Source: Gammaproteobacteria bacterium LSUCC0112
GTDB taxonomy: Bacteria > Pseudomonadota > Gammaproteobacteria > Pseudomonadales > Pseudohongiellaceae
Reading direction: 5' to 3'
DNA length: 64,000 nt
Assembly (NCBI GenBank): GCA_004535785.1
Contig: SPIB01000002.1
Coordinates: 448,174 to 512,173, forward strand
A model generated the notes under the pieces. The model saw only the letters and a list, made by a program, of their open reading frames with translations. It did no database searches and was not told the DNA's origin. Position 1 is the stretch's first letter, and every line of letters begins with the position of its first letter. The translations under genes were made by a program, and so were the position numbers. Below are positions 7,815 through 17,756 of this stretch, piece after piece.

Positions 7815-10423
7815 GCTGTTTCACCTTGGGTTGATTCCAGAAAGTCCTGTGCAAAACGCTGCAGCACACCACCCGCCTCATAAATAGAAACTTCCTCATC
7901 ACTGTCCAGTCGACAGGTCACCGGTACACGTGTCTGCTCACCGTTTTTATGATGAATAATCAATGTCAGATCGCTGCGGGGTTTACGCTCGCCCACGACA
8001 TCAAAGGTTTCGGTGCCATCAATGGCCAGTGTCTTGCGTGTTGTGCCGGATTTAAACTCTAGTGGCAGAACCCCCATGCCGATCAGATTGGTGCGATGGA
8101 TGCGCTCAAACCCTTCAGCAACAATCGCTTCCACGCCGGCCAGCCGAACACCTTTGGCAGCCCAGTCACGTGATGAACCTTGACCATAGTCAGCCCCGGC
8201 TATTATGATCAGCGGTTGTTTACGTTCCATGTAGGTCTCAATGGCTTCCCACATACGGGTAATTTGACCTTCCGGTTCGATACGTGCCAGTGAGCCCTGT
8301 TTGATTTTGCCATTAACAACCACCATCTCATTGATGAGTTTGGGATTGGCAAATGTGGCGCGTTGCGTAGTCAGGTGATCACCGCGATGGGTGGCGTACG
8401 AGTTGAAGTCTTCTTCCGGCAGCCCCATTTTGTGCAGGTATTCCCCGGCAGCACTGTCCATCATGATGGCATTTGACGGTGACAGGTGATCGGTGGTGAT
8501 ATTGTCGCCCAGTACCGCCAGCGCTCGCATGCCTACCATGCTGCGAATGCCTGCCAGCGCACCTTCCCAATAGGGTGGACGTCGAATATAGGTGGACTGC
8601 GCTCGCCATTCGTACAACGGGCTGACGCGGCTGCTGTTGTCCCTGTCCAGATCAAACATCGGAATGTAGACCTCGCGGAACTGTTCGGGTTTGACCGACG
8701 CTTTGACAACGGCATCAATTTCTTCATCGCTGGGCCAGATGTCTTTTAACCGGATCTCGCGGCCATCAACCACGCCCAGCACATCCTTTTCAATATCAAA
8801 CCGAATGGTGCCGGCAATGGCGTATGCGACTACCAGAGGTGGTGATGCCAAAAATGCCTGTTTGGCAAACGGATGAATACGACCATCAAAGTTGCGGTTG
8901 CCGGACAATACTGCGGTTGCGTAGAGATCCCGATCAATGATTTCCTGTTGGATATCCGGATCCAGCGCGCCGGACATACCGTTGCACGTCGTACAGGCAA
9001 AGGCCACCACACCAAAACCCAATTTCTCAAGTTCAGATTCGAGTCCCGCTTCCTGCAAATACAGTTTGACGGTTTTGGAACCTGGGGCCAGTGAGGTTTT
9101 TACCCACGGTTTACGCGTTAATCCAAGTCGGTTCGCGTTACGAGCGATCAAGCCTGCTGCCACCACATTACGTGGATTACTGGTATTGGTGCAGCTGGTG
9201 ATCGCGGCAATGATCACTGCGCCATCGGGCATCTGCCCCGCCGCTTCCTGGGCGCGTACTTGTGTTAAATCCCCCGATATCCCTTTGAGCGCGAGATCTG
9301 TTGTAGCCACGCGTGCATGTGGGTTACTCGGCCCCGCCATGTTGCGCACAACGGACGACAAATCAAAACGTAACACGCGTTCATATTGTGCGGTTTTTAA
9401 ACAGTCGGCCCATAAACCCAACTGTTTTGCATAGATTTCCACCAAGCGGACCTGTTCGTCCTCACGACCGGTGAGTTTTAAATACTCAATGGTTTGTTGA
9501 TCGATAAAAAACATGGCGGCGGTGGCACCGTACTCAGGTGCCATATTGGACACGGTGGCTCTATCACCGAGTGTCAACGCTGCTGCACCCTCGCCATAAA
9601 ACTCCAGCCACGCGCCGACCACTTTGGACTGACGCAGGAACTCGGTCAATGCCAGTACCATATCCGTTGCAGTGATGCCCGCTTGTAATTTCCCGGTCAA
9701 TTCAACACCAATAATGTCCGGCAAACGCATCCACGATGCGCGTCCCAACATAACGTTTTCCGCTTCAAGACCACCCACCCCGATGGCAATAACACCGAGA
9801 GCATCTACATGCGGCGTATGACTGTCCGTGCCTACGCAGGTATCCGGAAAGGCCACACCTTTGTCGGTGTAAATCACCGGTGACATCTTTTCCAGATTGA
9901 TCTGGTGCATGATGCCGTTACCTGGTGGAATCACGTCGACGTTTTTAAATGCCAGTTTGGTCCAGTCAATAAAGTGGAAACGGTCTTCATTTCGTCGGTC
10001 TTCGATGGCACGGTTTTTTTCGAACGCTTGTGGATCGTAACCGCCGCATTCAACCGCCAATGAGTGATCAACAATCAGTTGCACCGGCACTACCGGGTTA
10101 ACCTGTGCGGGGTCGCCACCCTGTTCTGCAATTGCGTCACGTAAACCCGCCAGATCTACCAACGCTGTTTGACCGAGGATGTCGTGACACACCACGCGCG
10201 CCGGAAACCATGGAAAATCCAGGTCGCGTTTACGATCAATCAGTTGTTTGAGTGATGCGTCAAGGGTTTCCGGATTGCAGCGACGAACGAGATTTTCTGC
10301 CAGAACACGCGAGGTATAAGGTAGTTTCTCCCAGGCACCAGGGGTGATGGTGTTGATGGCTTCGATGGCGTCGAAATAGTCGAGCCGGGTGCCAGGAAGT
10401 GGTTTTCTGTGATTGGTGTTCAT
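7811..10423 (-). CDS. acnD: Fe/S-dependent 2-methylcitrate dehydratase AcnD
   Basis: An 870-residue aconitase-superfamily enzyme that dehydrates 2-methylcitrate to 2-methyl-trans-aconitate, which PrpF then isomerises. [4Fe-4S] ligands are visible in ITSCTNTSNP and in ACTTCNGMSG, with the conserved GTDSHTPHVDALG and the swivelling-domain motif GADYGQGSSRDWAAKG. Its position between prpC and prpF separates it from the housekeeping aconitase AcnA. The ATG follows the prpC stop by four bases with no clear SD, so coupled translation is probable. Confidence 0.95.
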   Translation of the reverse strand: MNTNHRKPLPGTRLDYFDAIEAINTITPGAWEKLPYTSRVLAENLVRRCNPETLDASLKQLIDRKRDLDFPWFPARVVCHDILGQTALVDLAGLRDAIAEQGGDPAQVNPVVPVQLIVDHSLAVECGGYDPQAFEKNRAIEDRRNEDRFHFIDWTKLAFKNVDVIPPGNGIMHQINLEKMSPVIYTDKGVAFPDTCVGTDSHTPHVDALGVIAIGVGGLEAENVMLGRASWMRLPDIIGVELTGKLQAGITATDMVLALTEFLRQSKVVGAWLEFYGEGAAALTLGDRATVSNMAPEYGATAAMFFIDQQTIEYLKLTGREDEQVRLVEIYAKQLGLWADCLKTAQYERVLRFDLSSVVRNMAGPSNPHARVATTDLALKGISGDLTQVRAQEAAGQMPDGAVIIAAITSCTNTSNPRNVVAAGLIARNANRLGLTRKPWVKTSLAPGSKTVKLYLQEAGLESELEKLGFGVVAFACTTCNGMSGALDPDIQQEIIDRDLYATAVLSGNRNFDGRIHPFAKQAFLASPPLVVAYAIAGTIRFDIEKDVLGVVDGREIRLKDIWPSDEEIDAVVKASVKPEQFREVYIPMFDLDRDNSSRVSPLYEWRAQSTYIRRPPYWEGALAGIRSMVGMRALAVLGDNITTDHLSPSNAIMMDSAAGEYLHKMGLPEEDFNSYATHRGDHLTTQRATFANPKLINEMVVVNGKIKQGSLARIEPEGQITRMWEAIETYMERKQPLIIIAGADYGQGSSRDWAAKGVRLAGVEAIVAEGFERIHRTNLIGMGVLPLEFKSGTTRKTLAIDGTETFDVVGERKPRSDLTLIIHHKNGEQTRVPVTCRLDSDEEVSIYEAGGVLQRFAQDFLESTQGETA

Positions 10424-10427
10424 GTTG

Positions 10428-11555
10428 TTATCGCTGGTGGATTGGGGTGACGGTTCTGGGTTCAGGGCCGATGTATTCTGCGCTGGGGCGGATGATGCGA
10501 TTGTCGGCGCGCTGTTCCATCACGTGGGCGGCCCAGCCGGTAACGCGGCTCATCACAAAAATCGGGGTGAACAGTTTGGTCGGGATGTCCATAAAGTGGT
10601 AGGCCGATGCATGGAAGAAATCGGCGTTGCAGAACAATTTCTTCTCGCGCCACATCACTGCTTCACAGCGCACAGAAACCGGATACAGCACAATGTCGCC
10701 AACATCCGCAGCAAGTTTTTCTGACCACGATTTGATAATGGCATTACGTGGGTCAGATTCCTTATAGATGGCGTGACCAAATCCCATGATCTTTTCTTTA
10801 CGCGCCAGCATCCCCATCATCTCCTGCTCGGCATGATCGGCGCTGGTAAATTTCTCGATCATCTCCATGGCAGCTTCGTTAGCACCACCGTGTAGCGGCC
10901 CGCGCAAAGAACCAATGGCACCGGTAATACAACTGTGCATATCCGAGAGCGTGGATGCGCAGACTCTGGCAGTAAACGTTGATGCATTAAATTCGTGCTC
11001 GGCGTAAAGAATCAGCGACACATTCATGACTTGCTCGTGCAAGGCGTTGGGCTTTTTTCCGTGCAACATGTGCAGGAAATGCGCGCCGATTGACTCATCA
11101 TCCGTTGATTCGTTGATGCGCACGCCATCGTGTGAAAAGCGGTACCAATAACAGATAATCGACGGGAAAATTGCCAGTAATCGGTCTGCAGCAGCCTGCT
11201 GCTGAGTAAAACTGCTTTCTGTTTCCAGGTTGCCAAGCATCGAGCACCCGGTGCGCATGACATCCATCGGGTGAGCGTCTTTGGGAATGCGTTCCAGCAC
11301 TTCTTTTAAGGCATTTGGCAAGCCACGTAAGGATTTTAATCGGGATTTATACGCAGTCAGCTCTGCCGCTGTTGGCAAGTGTCCTTTTAGGATCAGATGA
11401 GCAACTTCTTCAAACTGGCAATTCTCCGCGAGATCCTGCAGATCATAACCCCGATAGGTCAAACCGGAACCAGACACGCCAACAGTCGACAGCGCGGTTT
11501 TGCCAGCGATCTGACCGCGCAGCCCGGCACCACTTAATACTTTTGCTTCAGCCAT
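10428..11555 (-). CDS. prpC: 2-methylcitrate synthase PrpC
   Basis: A 375-residue citrate-synthase-family enzyme condensing propionyl-CoA with oxaloacetate. Family motifs include the opening GLRGQIAGKTALSTVG..LTYRGYD, the loop LRGPLHGGANEAAMEM and MGFGHAIYKESDPRN with its catalytic histidine, and the C-terminal RPSAEYIGP. The length agrees with PrpC rather than the larger GltA. GGAGAG lies seven bases before the ATG. It is the second enzyme gene of the prp operon, 17 bases after prpB. Confidence 0.95.
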   Translation of the reverse strand: MAEAKVLSGAGLRGQIAGKTALSTVGVSGSGLTYRGYDLQDLAENCQFEEVAHLILKGHLPTAAELTAYKSRLKSLRGLPNALKEVLERIPKDAHPMDVMRTGCSMLGNLETESSFTQQQAAADRLLAIFPSIICYWYRFSHDGVRINESTDDESIGAHFLHMLHGKKPNALHEQVMNVSLILYAEHEFNASTFTARVCASTLSDMHSCITGAIGSLRGPLHGGANEAAMEMIEKFTSADHAEQEMMGMLARKEKIMGFGHAIYKESDPRNAIIKSWSEKLAADVGDIVLYPVSVRCEAVMWREKKLFCNADFFHASAYHFMDIPTKLFTPIFVMSRVTGWAAHVMEQRADNRIIRPSAEYIGPEPRTVTPIHQR

Positions 11556-11572
11556 TTTTTTCTCTCCTGATA

Positions 11573-12457
11573 TTATTTCTTCTGTTGAGCAAACAAGGAA
11601 TCAAGGTGTTGCTCGTAACGATGGTAATCAATGCGATCGTACAGCTCAGCGCGTGTCTGCATGGTATCAATGACATTTTTCTGGGTGCCGTCGCGGCGAA
11701 TCGCGGCATAGACATTTTCGGCTGCTTTGTTCATGGCACGAAATGCCGACAAAGGATACAACACCAGAGCAATATTGACGGAGGCCAGCTCTTCTGTGGT
11801 GTACAACGGTGTTGCGCCAAATTCAGTAATATTGGCCAATACCGGGACCTTCAGGCGATCAGTGAATAGCTTGTACATCTCAAGTTCGGTAATCGCCTCG
11901 GGAAAAATCATATCAGCCCCCGCTTCAATGCAAGCCGCTGCGCGGTCCAGCGCGGCATTCAAACCTTCGACAGCCAGCGCATCGGTGCGCGCCATAATGA
12001 CAAAACTGCTATCGGTGCGTGCATCCACGGCCGCCTTGATGCGATCAACCATTTCTTGCTGGGTAACGATTTCTTTATTGGGGCGGTGACCACAGCGTTT
12101 GGCACCCACCTGATCTTCGATATGCATGGCCGCTGCGCCAAACTTGATCATGGACTTGACCGTGCGCGCCACATTAAACGCGCTGGCACCAAAGCCGGTA
12201 TCGACGTCTACCAACAAGGGCAGATCGCAAACGTCGGTGATGCGCCTGACATCGGTGAGTACATCATCCAATCCACTGATTCCCAAATCCGGCAGCCCCA
12301 ACGATCCGGCCGCCACACCGCCACCGGATAAATAGATCGCTTTAAACCCGGCACGTTTTGCCAGCAGCGCATGGTTGGCGTTAATGGCACCAATCACTTG
12401 TAAAGGATGTTCGTCCGCGACCGCGTCACGAAAGCGTTGGCCTGGTGTTTTATTCAT
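11573..12457 (-). CDS. prpB: 2-methylisocitrate lyase PrpB
   Basis: A 294-residue isocitrate-lyase-superfamily enzyme that splits 2-methylisocitrate into pyruvate and succinate. The active-site loop KRCGHRPNK is present, together with the substrate/Mg segment VDVDTGFG and the N-terminal [26 protein letters not shown]. The ATG at 12457 is chosen over an upstream in-frame start at 12487 because AGGAG lies ten bases before it and homologues begin at the same point. The start overlaps the 3' end of the GntR gene by eight bases, so regulator and enzymes share a transcript. Confidence 0.95.
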   Translation of the reverse strand: MNKTPGQRFRDAVADEHPLQVIGAINANHALLAKRAGFKAIYLSGGGVAAGSLGLPDLGISGLDDVLTDVRRITDVCDLPLLVDVDTGFGASAFNVARTVKSMIKFGAAAMHIEDQVGAKRCGHRPNKEIVTQQEMVDRIKAAVDARTDSSFVIMARTDALAVEGLNAALDRAAACIEAGADMIFPEAITELEMYKLFTDRLKVPVLANITEFGATPLYTTEELASVNIALVLYPLSAFRAMNKAAENVYAAIRRDGTQKNVIDTMQTRAELYDRIDYHRYEQHLDSLFAQQKK

Positions 12458-13136
12458 GGGTCTTAGACTCCTGCATACGTTGCTCAATATTTCGACGGGA
12501 TGCGCTGATGTGACGGCGCATCAACATTTCTGCGAGTTCACCATCGCGATCAGCGATGGCCTGAATGATGCGGTGATGTTCAGCAAATGCTTGTTGCGGC
12601 CGCTTGGGTGTTGTTGAGTAGCGATACCGATACATGCGCAGCAAGTGATAAAGATCACCACATAACATCTCGCTGAGTGTGCGATTTTTACAGCCCTGAA
12701 TGATCAGATAGTGAATGTCCAGATCACCTTCCTGCTGATAGTACGATTCGTTGGATTGTAAGCCGCTGTGCTGTTCATGCATGGCGAGAACCTCTCGCAG
12801 CCCGGCAATATCAGCGTCGGTCATGTTCTGTGCCGCCAGGCGGCATGCCATACCCTCGAGCGCCTCACGGACGTGATAGAGCTCAATCAATTCCTCGTAA
12901 CTGAGCGACGCCACTCTGACGCCAGCATGTGGGATACGCACCACCAGTCGTCGGCCTTCAAGACGGCGAATGGCTTCCCGTAATGGGCCACGACCGATAC
13001 CAAAAGTGGCGCTCAGGTACTGTTCACTGATACGCGTACCTGGCGCTATCTGCCCTTTGATAATGGCATTCTGGATGCGTTCAAAGGCACCGTCGGACAG
13101 TGTTTGGCTTGTCGCTCGAGGGTCCGAAGTGATCAA
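12450..13136 (-). CDS. GntR/FCD-family regulator of the prp operon
   Basis: A 228-residue regulator with a GntR winged helix ([48 protein letters not shown], about residues 18-66) and a helical FCD effector domain with the metal-binding-like [10 protein letters not shown] and EHHRIIQAI. Many gammaproteobacterial prp operons are headed by this kind of regulator, not by the Fis-type PrpR of enterics. The start appears to be TTG at 13136, with AAGGA about ten bases upstream; no ATG precedes the DNA-binding helix. It is the first gene of the operon, so it probably autoregulates through the dyad at 13208-13221. Effector (propionyl-CoA or 2-methylcitrate) is inferred. Confidence 0.88.
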   Translation of the reverse strand: MITSDPRATSQTLSDGAFERIQNAIIKGQIAPGTRISEQYLSATFGIGRGPLREAIRRLEGRRLVVRIPHAGVRVASLSYEELIELYHVREALEGMACRLAAQNMTDADIAGLREVLAMHEQHSGLQSNESYYQQEGDLDIHYLIIQGCKNRTLSEMLCGDLYHLLRMYRYRYSTTPKRPQQAFAEHHRIIQAIADRDGELAEMLMRRHISASRRNIEQRMQESKTHE

Positions 13137-13190
13137 TTGTAGATAATCCTTAAATAAAGGCCGCTTCCAGCCAGAAAATATGGCGTAATC

Positions 13191-13221
13191 ATCCCCCTGT
13201 CCTTTCGGATTGTCAACAATC
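13191..13221 (-). promoter_or_regulatory. Candidate prp operon promoter with overlapping GntR operator
   Basis: The minus strand reads GATTGTTGACAATC at 13221-13208: an inverted repeat with 6-bp arms whose centre holds a consensus -35 TTGACA. Seventeen bases further downstream lies GATGAT (4 of 6 to TATAAT). The TTGTnnACAA core is the type of site bound by FCD-type GntR proteins. Binding here would block the -35 box. The plus-strand CAAGG..A region next to it has no gene. Confidence 0.5.
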
Positions 13222-13364
13222 TCCTTGGATCAAGAAAATCTGACCCACATCATAATTTGATCTCACAAAGCGGCCCGCCTTGTTGAATTCTGTGTTACTT
13301 TCTTAAACACAAACAAAGCTGGGTCAACCAGATAAACAAACTACTATCACCCGTAGAGGTCAAT

Positions 13365-13604
13365 ATGAACTTAAGCAGCGATCTGATTAATGAAATTGAT
13401 TTATTGATGAAATTTGATCTGAGCAGTGCGCGCGTTGGGCTCAAAGTTCACAGCAATGCCGATCCTGAGATGATTGCGGCGGCAAAACGATTATATGCCA
13501 AAGAATTGGTCGAGCATGAAGATGGCGGCTTTTTGACAACACTGGGACATGAGGCTGCAGAACATCTACAAGCCGCTCACGTGATTCTGTCTGGCGTCAA
13601 ATGA
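13365..13604 (+). CDS. TIGR02647 family small protein
   Basis: A 79-residue acidic protein with no signal or membrane segment. The pattern LINEIDLLMKFDLSSARVGLKVHSNADPEMI..A..RLYAKELVEHEDGGFLTTLG.EAAEHLQAA matches the small TIGR02647 family known from gammaproteobacteria; its winged-helix-like look (a marked GGFLT turn) suggests nucleic-acid or protein binding, but no function is established. AGAGGT stands before the ATG. It lies upstream of the YqjD/YqjE-like trio but with its own gap of 56 bases. Confidence 0.8.
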   Translation: MNLSSDLINEIDLLMKFDLSSARVGLKVHSNADPEMIAAAKRLYAKELVEHEDGGFLTTLGHEAAEHLQAAHVILSGVK

Positions 13605-13660
13605 TGATAAATAACGGCACTTGTGACATTTTTCCCCCCTTCCTGTTTCAGGAGTAGAAG

Positions 13661-13981
13661 ATGACCAGCACTGAGACTGACAACAAAACAACATCAGCCC
13701 CCAAAAACCGGCACGCTGACGCAGAATTTGAAGCCAGCAAGGCGGCTGCCATGGAAGCATTTGACAAGCTGCTGGAGGCACGTCAACACTTTCAGAACGC
13801 GGCCACAGCGGCGGGCATTGATCTGAAACACGAAGCCCTCGAACAATTATTGGCCGGTAAGTCCAAAGCGGAAGATCTGGGTCAGGAGCTTGCCGATCTG
13901 GCAAAAAACAAACCAGGTACCACGGTGGCGCTGGCCTTTTTGGGAGGATTTGTACTGGCACAGTTGTTGGGGCGCCGATAA
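13661..13981 (+). CDS. YqjD/ElaB-like C-tail membrane protein
   Basis: A 106-residue protein: polar, helical N-terminal part (about 1-78; EFEASKAAAMEAFDKLLEARQHF) and one C-terminal membrane helix TTVALAFLGGFVLAQLLG ending in RR. This is the architecture of the YqjD/ElaB/DUF883-type inner-membrane, ribosome-associated proteins, though sequence similarity judged by eye is limited. It begins an apparent three-gene operon (stop at 13981, next ATG at 13984) with a YqjE-like and a YqjK-like product. GGAG stands before the ATG. Confidence 0.6.
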   Translation: MTSTETDNKTTSAPKNRHADAEFEASKAAAMEAFDKLLEARQHFQNAATAAGIDLKHEALEQLLAGKSKAEDLGQELADLAKNKPGTTVALAFLGGFVLAQLLGRR

Positions 13982-13983
13982 CC

Positions 13984-14412
13984 ATGGATCAGCCCTCGAC
14001 TGAGTCAGGCACGAGTGGGTCAGGTAGCGGCGGCGTAAAATCAGATCTGAGCGCCAGTCTCGCCTGGTTCCAAAGTCTGATCACCATGATCGGTGCCCTG
14101 CTACGGCTGGCAATTGCTGAGCTGTCGTTGGCCCGTGAAGATCTTGGCCGAATGATCATGGGGGCGCTGCTGTTTATCCCTCTATTGCTGATGACCTGGG
14201 TCGCACTGACTGTGTTGGCCGCATGGATTATCTATGAGCAGACTGCCTCAGCAACATTGGGGATTACAATGTTTGCGGCGATTCATGTGGTGGCCGTGGT
14301 GGTTTTGTATAAACGTCTCAACACCTATCGACGCAGTTTGTCGTTGCCCGTTACCCGCGCCCAATTGACCGCTATCTTAGATGAAATCCGTCGCGAACGA
14401 GGGCAACCATGA
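13984..14412 (+). CDS. Phage-holin-family / YqjE-like membrane protein
   Basis: A 142-residue protein with two adjacent membrane helices (about residues 56-82, MIMGALLFIPLLLMTWVALTVLAAWII, and 90-110, ATLGITMFAAIHVVAVVVLYKR), flanked by polar ends. This two-helix hairpin with LAIAELSLAREDLGR before it is the pattern of the PF07332 'putative actinobacterial holin-X / YqjE' family. The ATG is two bases after the preceding stop; the end overlaps the next gene by four bases. Function unknown; the order after a YqjD-like gene parallels yqjD-yqjE-yqjK in enterics. Confidence 0.7.
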   Translation: MDQPSTESGTSGSGSGGVKSDLSASLAWFQSLITMIGALLRLAIAELSLAREDLGRMIMGALLFIPLLLMTWVALTVLAAWIIYEQTASATLGITMFAAIHVVAVVVLYKRLNTYRRSLSLPVTRAQLTAILDEIRRERGQP

Positions 14413-14684
14413 AGCGCGCTGACCGTCGTATGCAGATACAGCGGCTGACCATGGACGTGGAAAAACAACGCCAGATCGCCAGGACTCTCAGCCGTCAGCC
14501 CTTGGCATTGATAAAAAAACACCCTGTGGTCACGCTGCTAATCTCAGTCGTGGCGCTCGGCGCTGCAACCCGGATTGCCGTGGCAACACCCGTGTCAACG
14601 GCCATTAAAATTCTGGGGCTCCCGCTGCTGCGACAAGTAGCCAGCAACGCCCTGCTGATGATCAGTCAGACCCAACAAGAATAA
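14409..14684 (+). CDS. YqjK-like small membrane-associated protein
   Basis: A 91-residue basic protein: an amphipathic Arg/Gln-rich N-terminus (KRADRRMQIQRLTMDVEKQRQ) and a hydrophobic segment (about residues 41-60, PVVTLLISVVALGAATRIAVA), followed by a second weaker apolar stretch. It overlaps the YqjE-like gene in an ATGA junction, so all three are probably cotranslated. I call it YqjK-like from position and composition rather than from strong motifs; the function is unknown. Confidence 0.55.
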   Translation: MKRADRRMQIQRLTMDVEKQRQIARTLSRQPLALIKKHPVVTLLISVVALGAATRIAVATPVSTAIKILGLPLLRQVASNALLMISQTQQE

Positions 14685-14704
14685 TGTTAGGTCTGTCGTC
14701 GTGA

Positions 14705-17599
14705 TTACTGAACCAGTGGTTTGCCTGAAACGTCCAGTTCTTGCATCGGATATCCCAGGTCGCGCAAATCACTCTCAATCACGGCCTTGTCTCCCACAAC
14801 CAGAATAACCATGCGTTCAATCGGGAGTTTTTCCTGAGCAAGGGCATTGATGTCTGCCTGTGTAATACTGTTGACGATACTGGTTTGTTGGGCAGCGACA
14901 TCCGCAGGCAGGTCAAACTTGATCATTCTGCTTAAAAAGCCAGCTTTCTGAGCGGGTGTTTCATAGTTCAGTGCTTCCCGCTGGGTAATCGCTGCGCGCA
15001 TAAAATCAAGTTCCTGTGTGCTGATGCCTTGCTCGCGATAGCCAACAATCTCATTGACAAATTGCCGGACAGAATCAGCTGTACTGTCTTTCAACACACT
15101 AGATGACGCTGTAAATGGCCCTGCATAATCCGTGCTGGAGAAACTGCTGCGTGCGCCGTAGGTATACCCCTTGTCCTCTCTGAGGTTCAAATTGATGCGA
15201 CTGGTAAACGCGGCACCAAGCACGTAATTCATCAAGGTACTTTGATAATACTCACCAGTGGCGTCAAATCGCATATCAGTCACGTAGCCAATACGGATTT
15301 CAGATTGCGCAGCGCCGGGTTTATCCACCAGATACAGTCTTGTTTCGTTGACCTGTGTCGCTGGTGGGATGTCAGCAAGCGTTGGTGCAGTGTTTTGTAA
15401 TCCATCCAAAAACCCTAAAGATTGCAATAAGGCAGTTTGCTCAACATCACCCACGGCAACGACCTTTAATGCTGACGTGGCAAATGCGTCGCGGGCAAAT
15501 GTCTGCACGTCGGCAAGCGTAATCGATTCGAGCGCTTCAACAGTCCCATCGCCGGGCACTGCAAACGGGTGGTTTTCGCCATACAGCAACGTGTTATAGA
15601 CATTGTTGGCTATACTGTTGGGTTGTTGCTGAGCCGCTTGCAAGGATTCGATCTGTTGTCGGCGTAAACGCTGCAGACTTTCGTCATTAAAATCCGATGC
15701 GAGCAAACGTTGTTCCAATAACAACAAGGTGGCGGGCAGGTTGTGACTTAACGATGTCACAGTTACCGTCATGTTCTCCCTGCCAGCATTAACTGAAATA
15801 CTGCTGCCAAGTTTTTGAAGGGCAATTTCAAACTGCTCAGCGCTGAGTTGCTGTGTGCCTTCGTTCATCATGGCTGCGGTCAAGGCTGCAAGACCGTATT
15901 TATCCGGTGGATTCAACAAATGTCCTCCGGCAAATTCAAACTGCAAGGTAACCGATGGTATTTCACTACTCTGCGATCCAATCACCTCTGCACCGTTTGC
16001 CAGTTGTGCTCTCCAGAACGGCGGAACGTCAAGCGCGGGTGCAGGACCTGCTGGCGGTTGCACGGTGCGATCAAACTGATCGGTGACCGGTCGCGGTTCG
16101 AGTTCATCAAGCCTCGAATTGGCGATGGCCAGTGCTTCCTGCGGCGTAAAGTTATCCGGACGTGTAAAACCCTCCGGCTTCTCCTGTGTCAGCACACTCA
16201 TCAGCACGGCGGGTTTGTCCGCCACATAGGTATTAAAGACCCTGAGTATATCGTCACGCGTCAGGTTGCGAATTGCCGCAATTTCAACGGGCAAATAATC
16301 GGGATTGTCGACCAGATAATCATACATGGCCAGGCGCGCAGCTTTGCCGGACACACTACTGAGTGCATTGATCAAGGCGGCTTCACTTTGCCCTTTAAAG
16401 GTCTCCAGATCGTCATCAGAAATGGAGTTGCTGTTAAACGCAGCGATGAGTGCGCGTATTTCCTGTTCAAACTCAGCCAGTTCGGCACCGGGATAAGGTT
16501 GTACATCAAACCGTAACGATCCTGCCAACTCCAGACTACTGTGCGATGCACTGGCTGCAATCGCCCGGTTGTTGACAACAAACTGTTTGTAAAACAATGA
16601 GTTCTTTCCATTGCCTATGATGCTGGCCAGCGCTTCCAGTGCGGTCCGATCAGGATGAGAGTACGGCACTGTTGGAAATGACATCGACAACATCGGAAAA
16701 CGAACATAGCGGTCGACGTATGAGATATAGCGATCAGCGTCCAGTGTGACGGGTTCTGACTCTACTCTCTCCACGGCAGGACCAGCCGGGATGCTGCCAA
16801 AATACTTGTCAACCAACGCCAGCGCGGCGTGTTCCTCAAAATCACCAGCAATAATCAATGTGGCATTGTTGGGGCCATACCAGCGCAGGAAAAAATGTTT
16901 AAGATCATCCAGTGTTGCGGAATCGAGATCATCCAGATAACCAATCACCGGCCAGGAATACGGATGCCCGGAGGGGTACATCGCTGCCAGCGTTTTCTCG
17001 TAAACAAGTCCATAGGCCCTGTTGTCGTAATTCTGGCCGCGTTCGTTTTTCACGGTGGCGCGCTGATTTTCAAATTTTTCCTGTGTTACGGCTTCCAATA
17101 AAAAGCCCATGCGATCGGCTTCAAGCCAGAGCACTGTCTCCAGCTGATTGCCCGGAACCGTCTGGAAGTAATTGGTTCTGTCAGCATTAGTGCTGCCGTT
17201 CAGCGTGCCGCCGCTTTCCGTCACAATACGAAAATGCTCATCGTCACCAATGTTGGCGGAACCCTGAAACATCATGTGTTCAAAAAAGTGTGCAAACCCT
17301 GAACGTTGCGGTTCTTCGCGAGCAGAGCCTACGTGGTAAGTAACGTTCAGGTGAACCAGCGGATCAGACTTGTCTTCGTGCAAAAGCACAGTCAGACCGT
17401 TGGGCAGAACATACTTTTTATAATCGATACGGATATCGCCTGCACTGCGTGTGACAACCTCGACGGGTTGAAACGCAGTGACAGCGGTCGCTATGTCAGA
17501 GACGGCACTGCTGCCCGCCGTCTCACCGGGGCCATTGTCATTGCCTGAGCACGCCATCAGGAAGGCTGCTGATGCAGCCAGAGTGAGCATACGAAACAT
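14705..17599 (-). CDS. M16-family zinc metallopeptidase, lipoprotein
   Basis: A 964-residue pitrilysin-type peptidase with two M16 halves. The first half has the inverted zinc motif HFFEH (His104, Glu107, His108) and a distal acidic ligand candidate in KNERGQNYDN (Glu186), 78 residues later. The second half (from about residue 520, FWRAQLANGAEVIG) lacks the zinc motif, as in two-domain members where it shapes the chamber. The ATG at 17599 gives a lipobox FLMAC at Cys17, so the protein is probably a lipoprotein facing the periplasm. An upstream in-frame extension to 17692 lacks these features and is rejected. Likely role: degradation of periplasmic peptides; substrate unknown. Confidence 0.9.
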   Translation of the reverse strand: MFRMLTLAASAAFLMACSGNDNGPGETAGSSAVSDIATAVTAFQPVEVVTRSAGDIRIDYKKYVLPNGLTVLLHEDKSDPLVHLNVTYHVGSAREEPQRSGFAHFFEHMMFQGSANIGDDEHFRIVTESGGTLNGSTNADRTNYFQTVPGNQLETVLWLEADRMGFLLEAVTQEKFENQRATVKNERGQNYDNRAYGLVYEKTLAAMYPSGHPYSWPVIGYLDDLDSATLDDLKHFFLRWYGPNNATLIIAGDFEEHAALALVDKYFGSIPAGPAVERVESEPVTLDADRYISYVDRYVRFPMLSMSFPTVPYSHPDRTALEALASIIGNGKNSLFYKQFVVNNRAIAASASHSSLELAGSLRFDVQPYPGAELAEFEQEIRALIAAFNSNSISDDDLETFKGQSEAALINALSSVSGKAARLAMYDYLVDNPDYLPVEIAAIRNLTRDDILRVFNTYVADKPAVLMSVLTQEKPEGFTRPDNFTPQEALAIANSRLDELEPRPVTDQFDRTVQPPAGPAPALDVPPFWRAQLANGAEVIGSQSSEIPSVTLQFEFAGGHLLNPPDKYGLAALTAAMMNEGTQQLSAEQFEIALQKLGSSISVNAGRENMTVTVTSLSHNLPATLLLLEQRLLASDFNDESLQRLRRQQIESLQAAQQQPNSIANNVYNTLLYGENHPFAVPGDGTVEALESITLADVQTFARDAFATSALKVVAVGDVEQTALLQSLGFLDGLQNTAPTLADIPPATQVNETRLYLVDKPGAAQSEIRIGYVTDMRFDATGEYYQSTLMNYVLGAAFTSRINLNLREDKGYTYGARSSFSSTDYAGPFTASSSVLKDSTADSVRQFVNEIVGYREQGISTQELDFMRAAITQREALNYETPAQKAGFLSRMIKFDLPADVAAQQTSIVNSITQADINALAQEKLPIERMVILVVGDKAVIESDLRDLGYPMQELDVSGKPLVQ

Positions 17600-17756
17600 A
17601 AATAACCCCCCGGAAGTTGATGGTCTGAATATTTTCACAACAACAGCGGAATAACAATGGCCACCGCAATTGCGGTGCCGTAAACGCAGCAATGCCTTTT
17701 GACACCGCTTTCTGCTAGTATGCGCGCCTTAATTTATCGCCAGTATCGAGTCTCCC

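Noticed and set aside
17709..17756. TTGACA...TAGTAT upstream of ybiT as a promoter
   Set aside because: The spacing is only 11 bases, too short for sigma-70.
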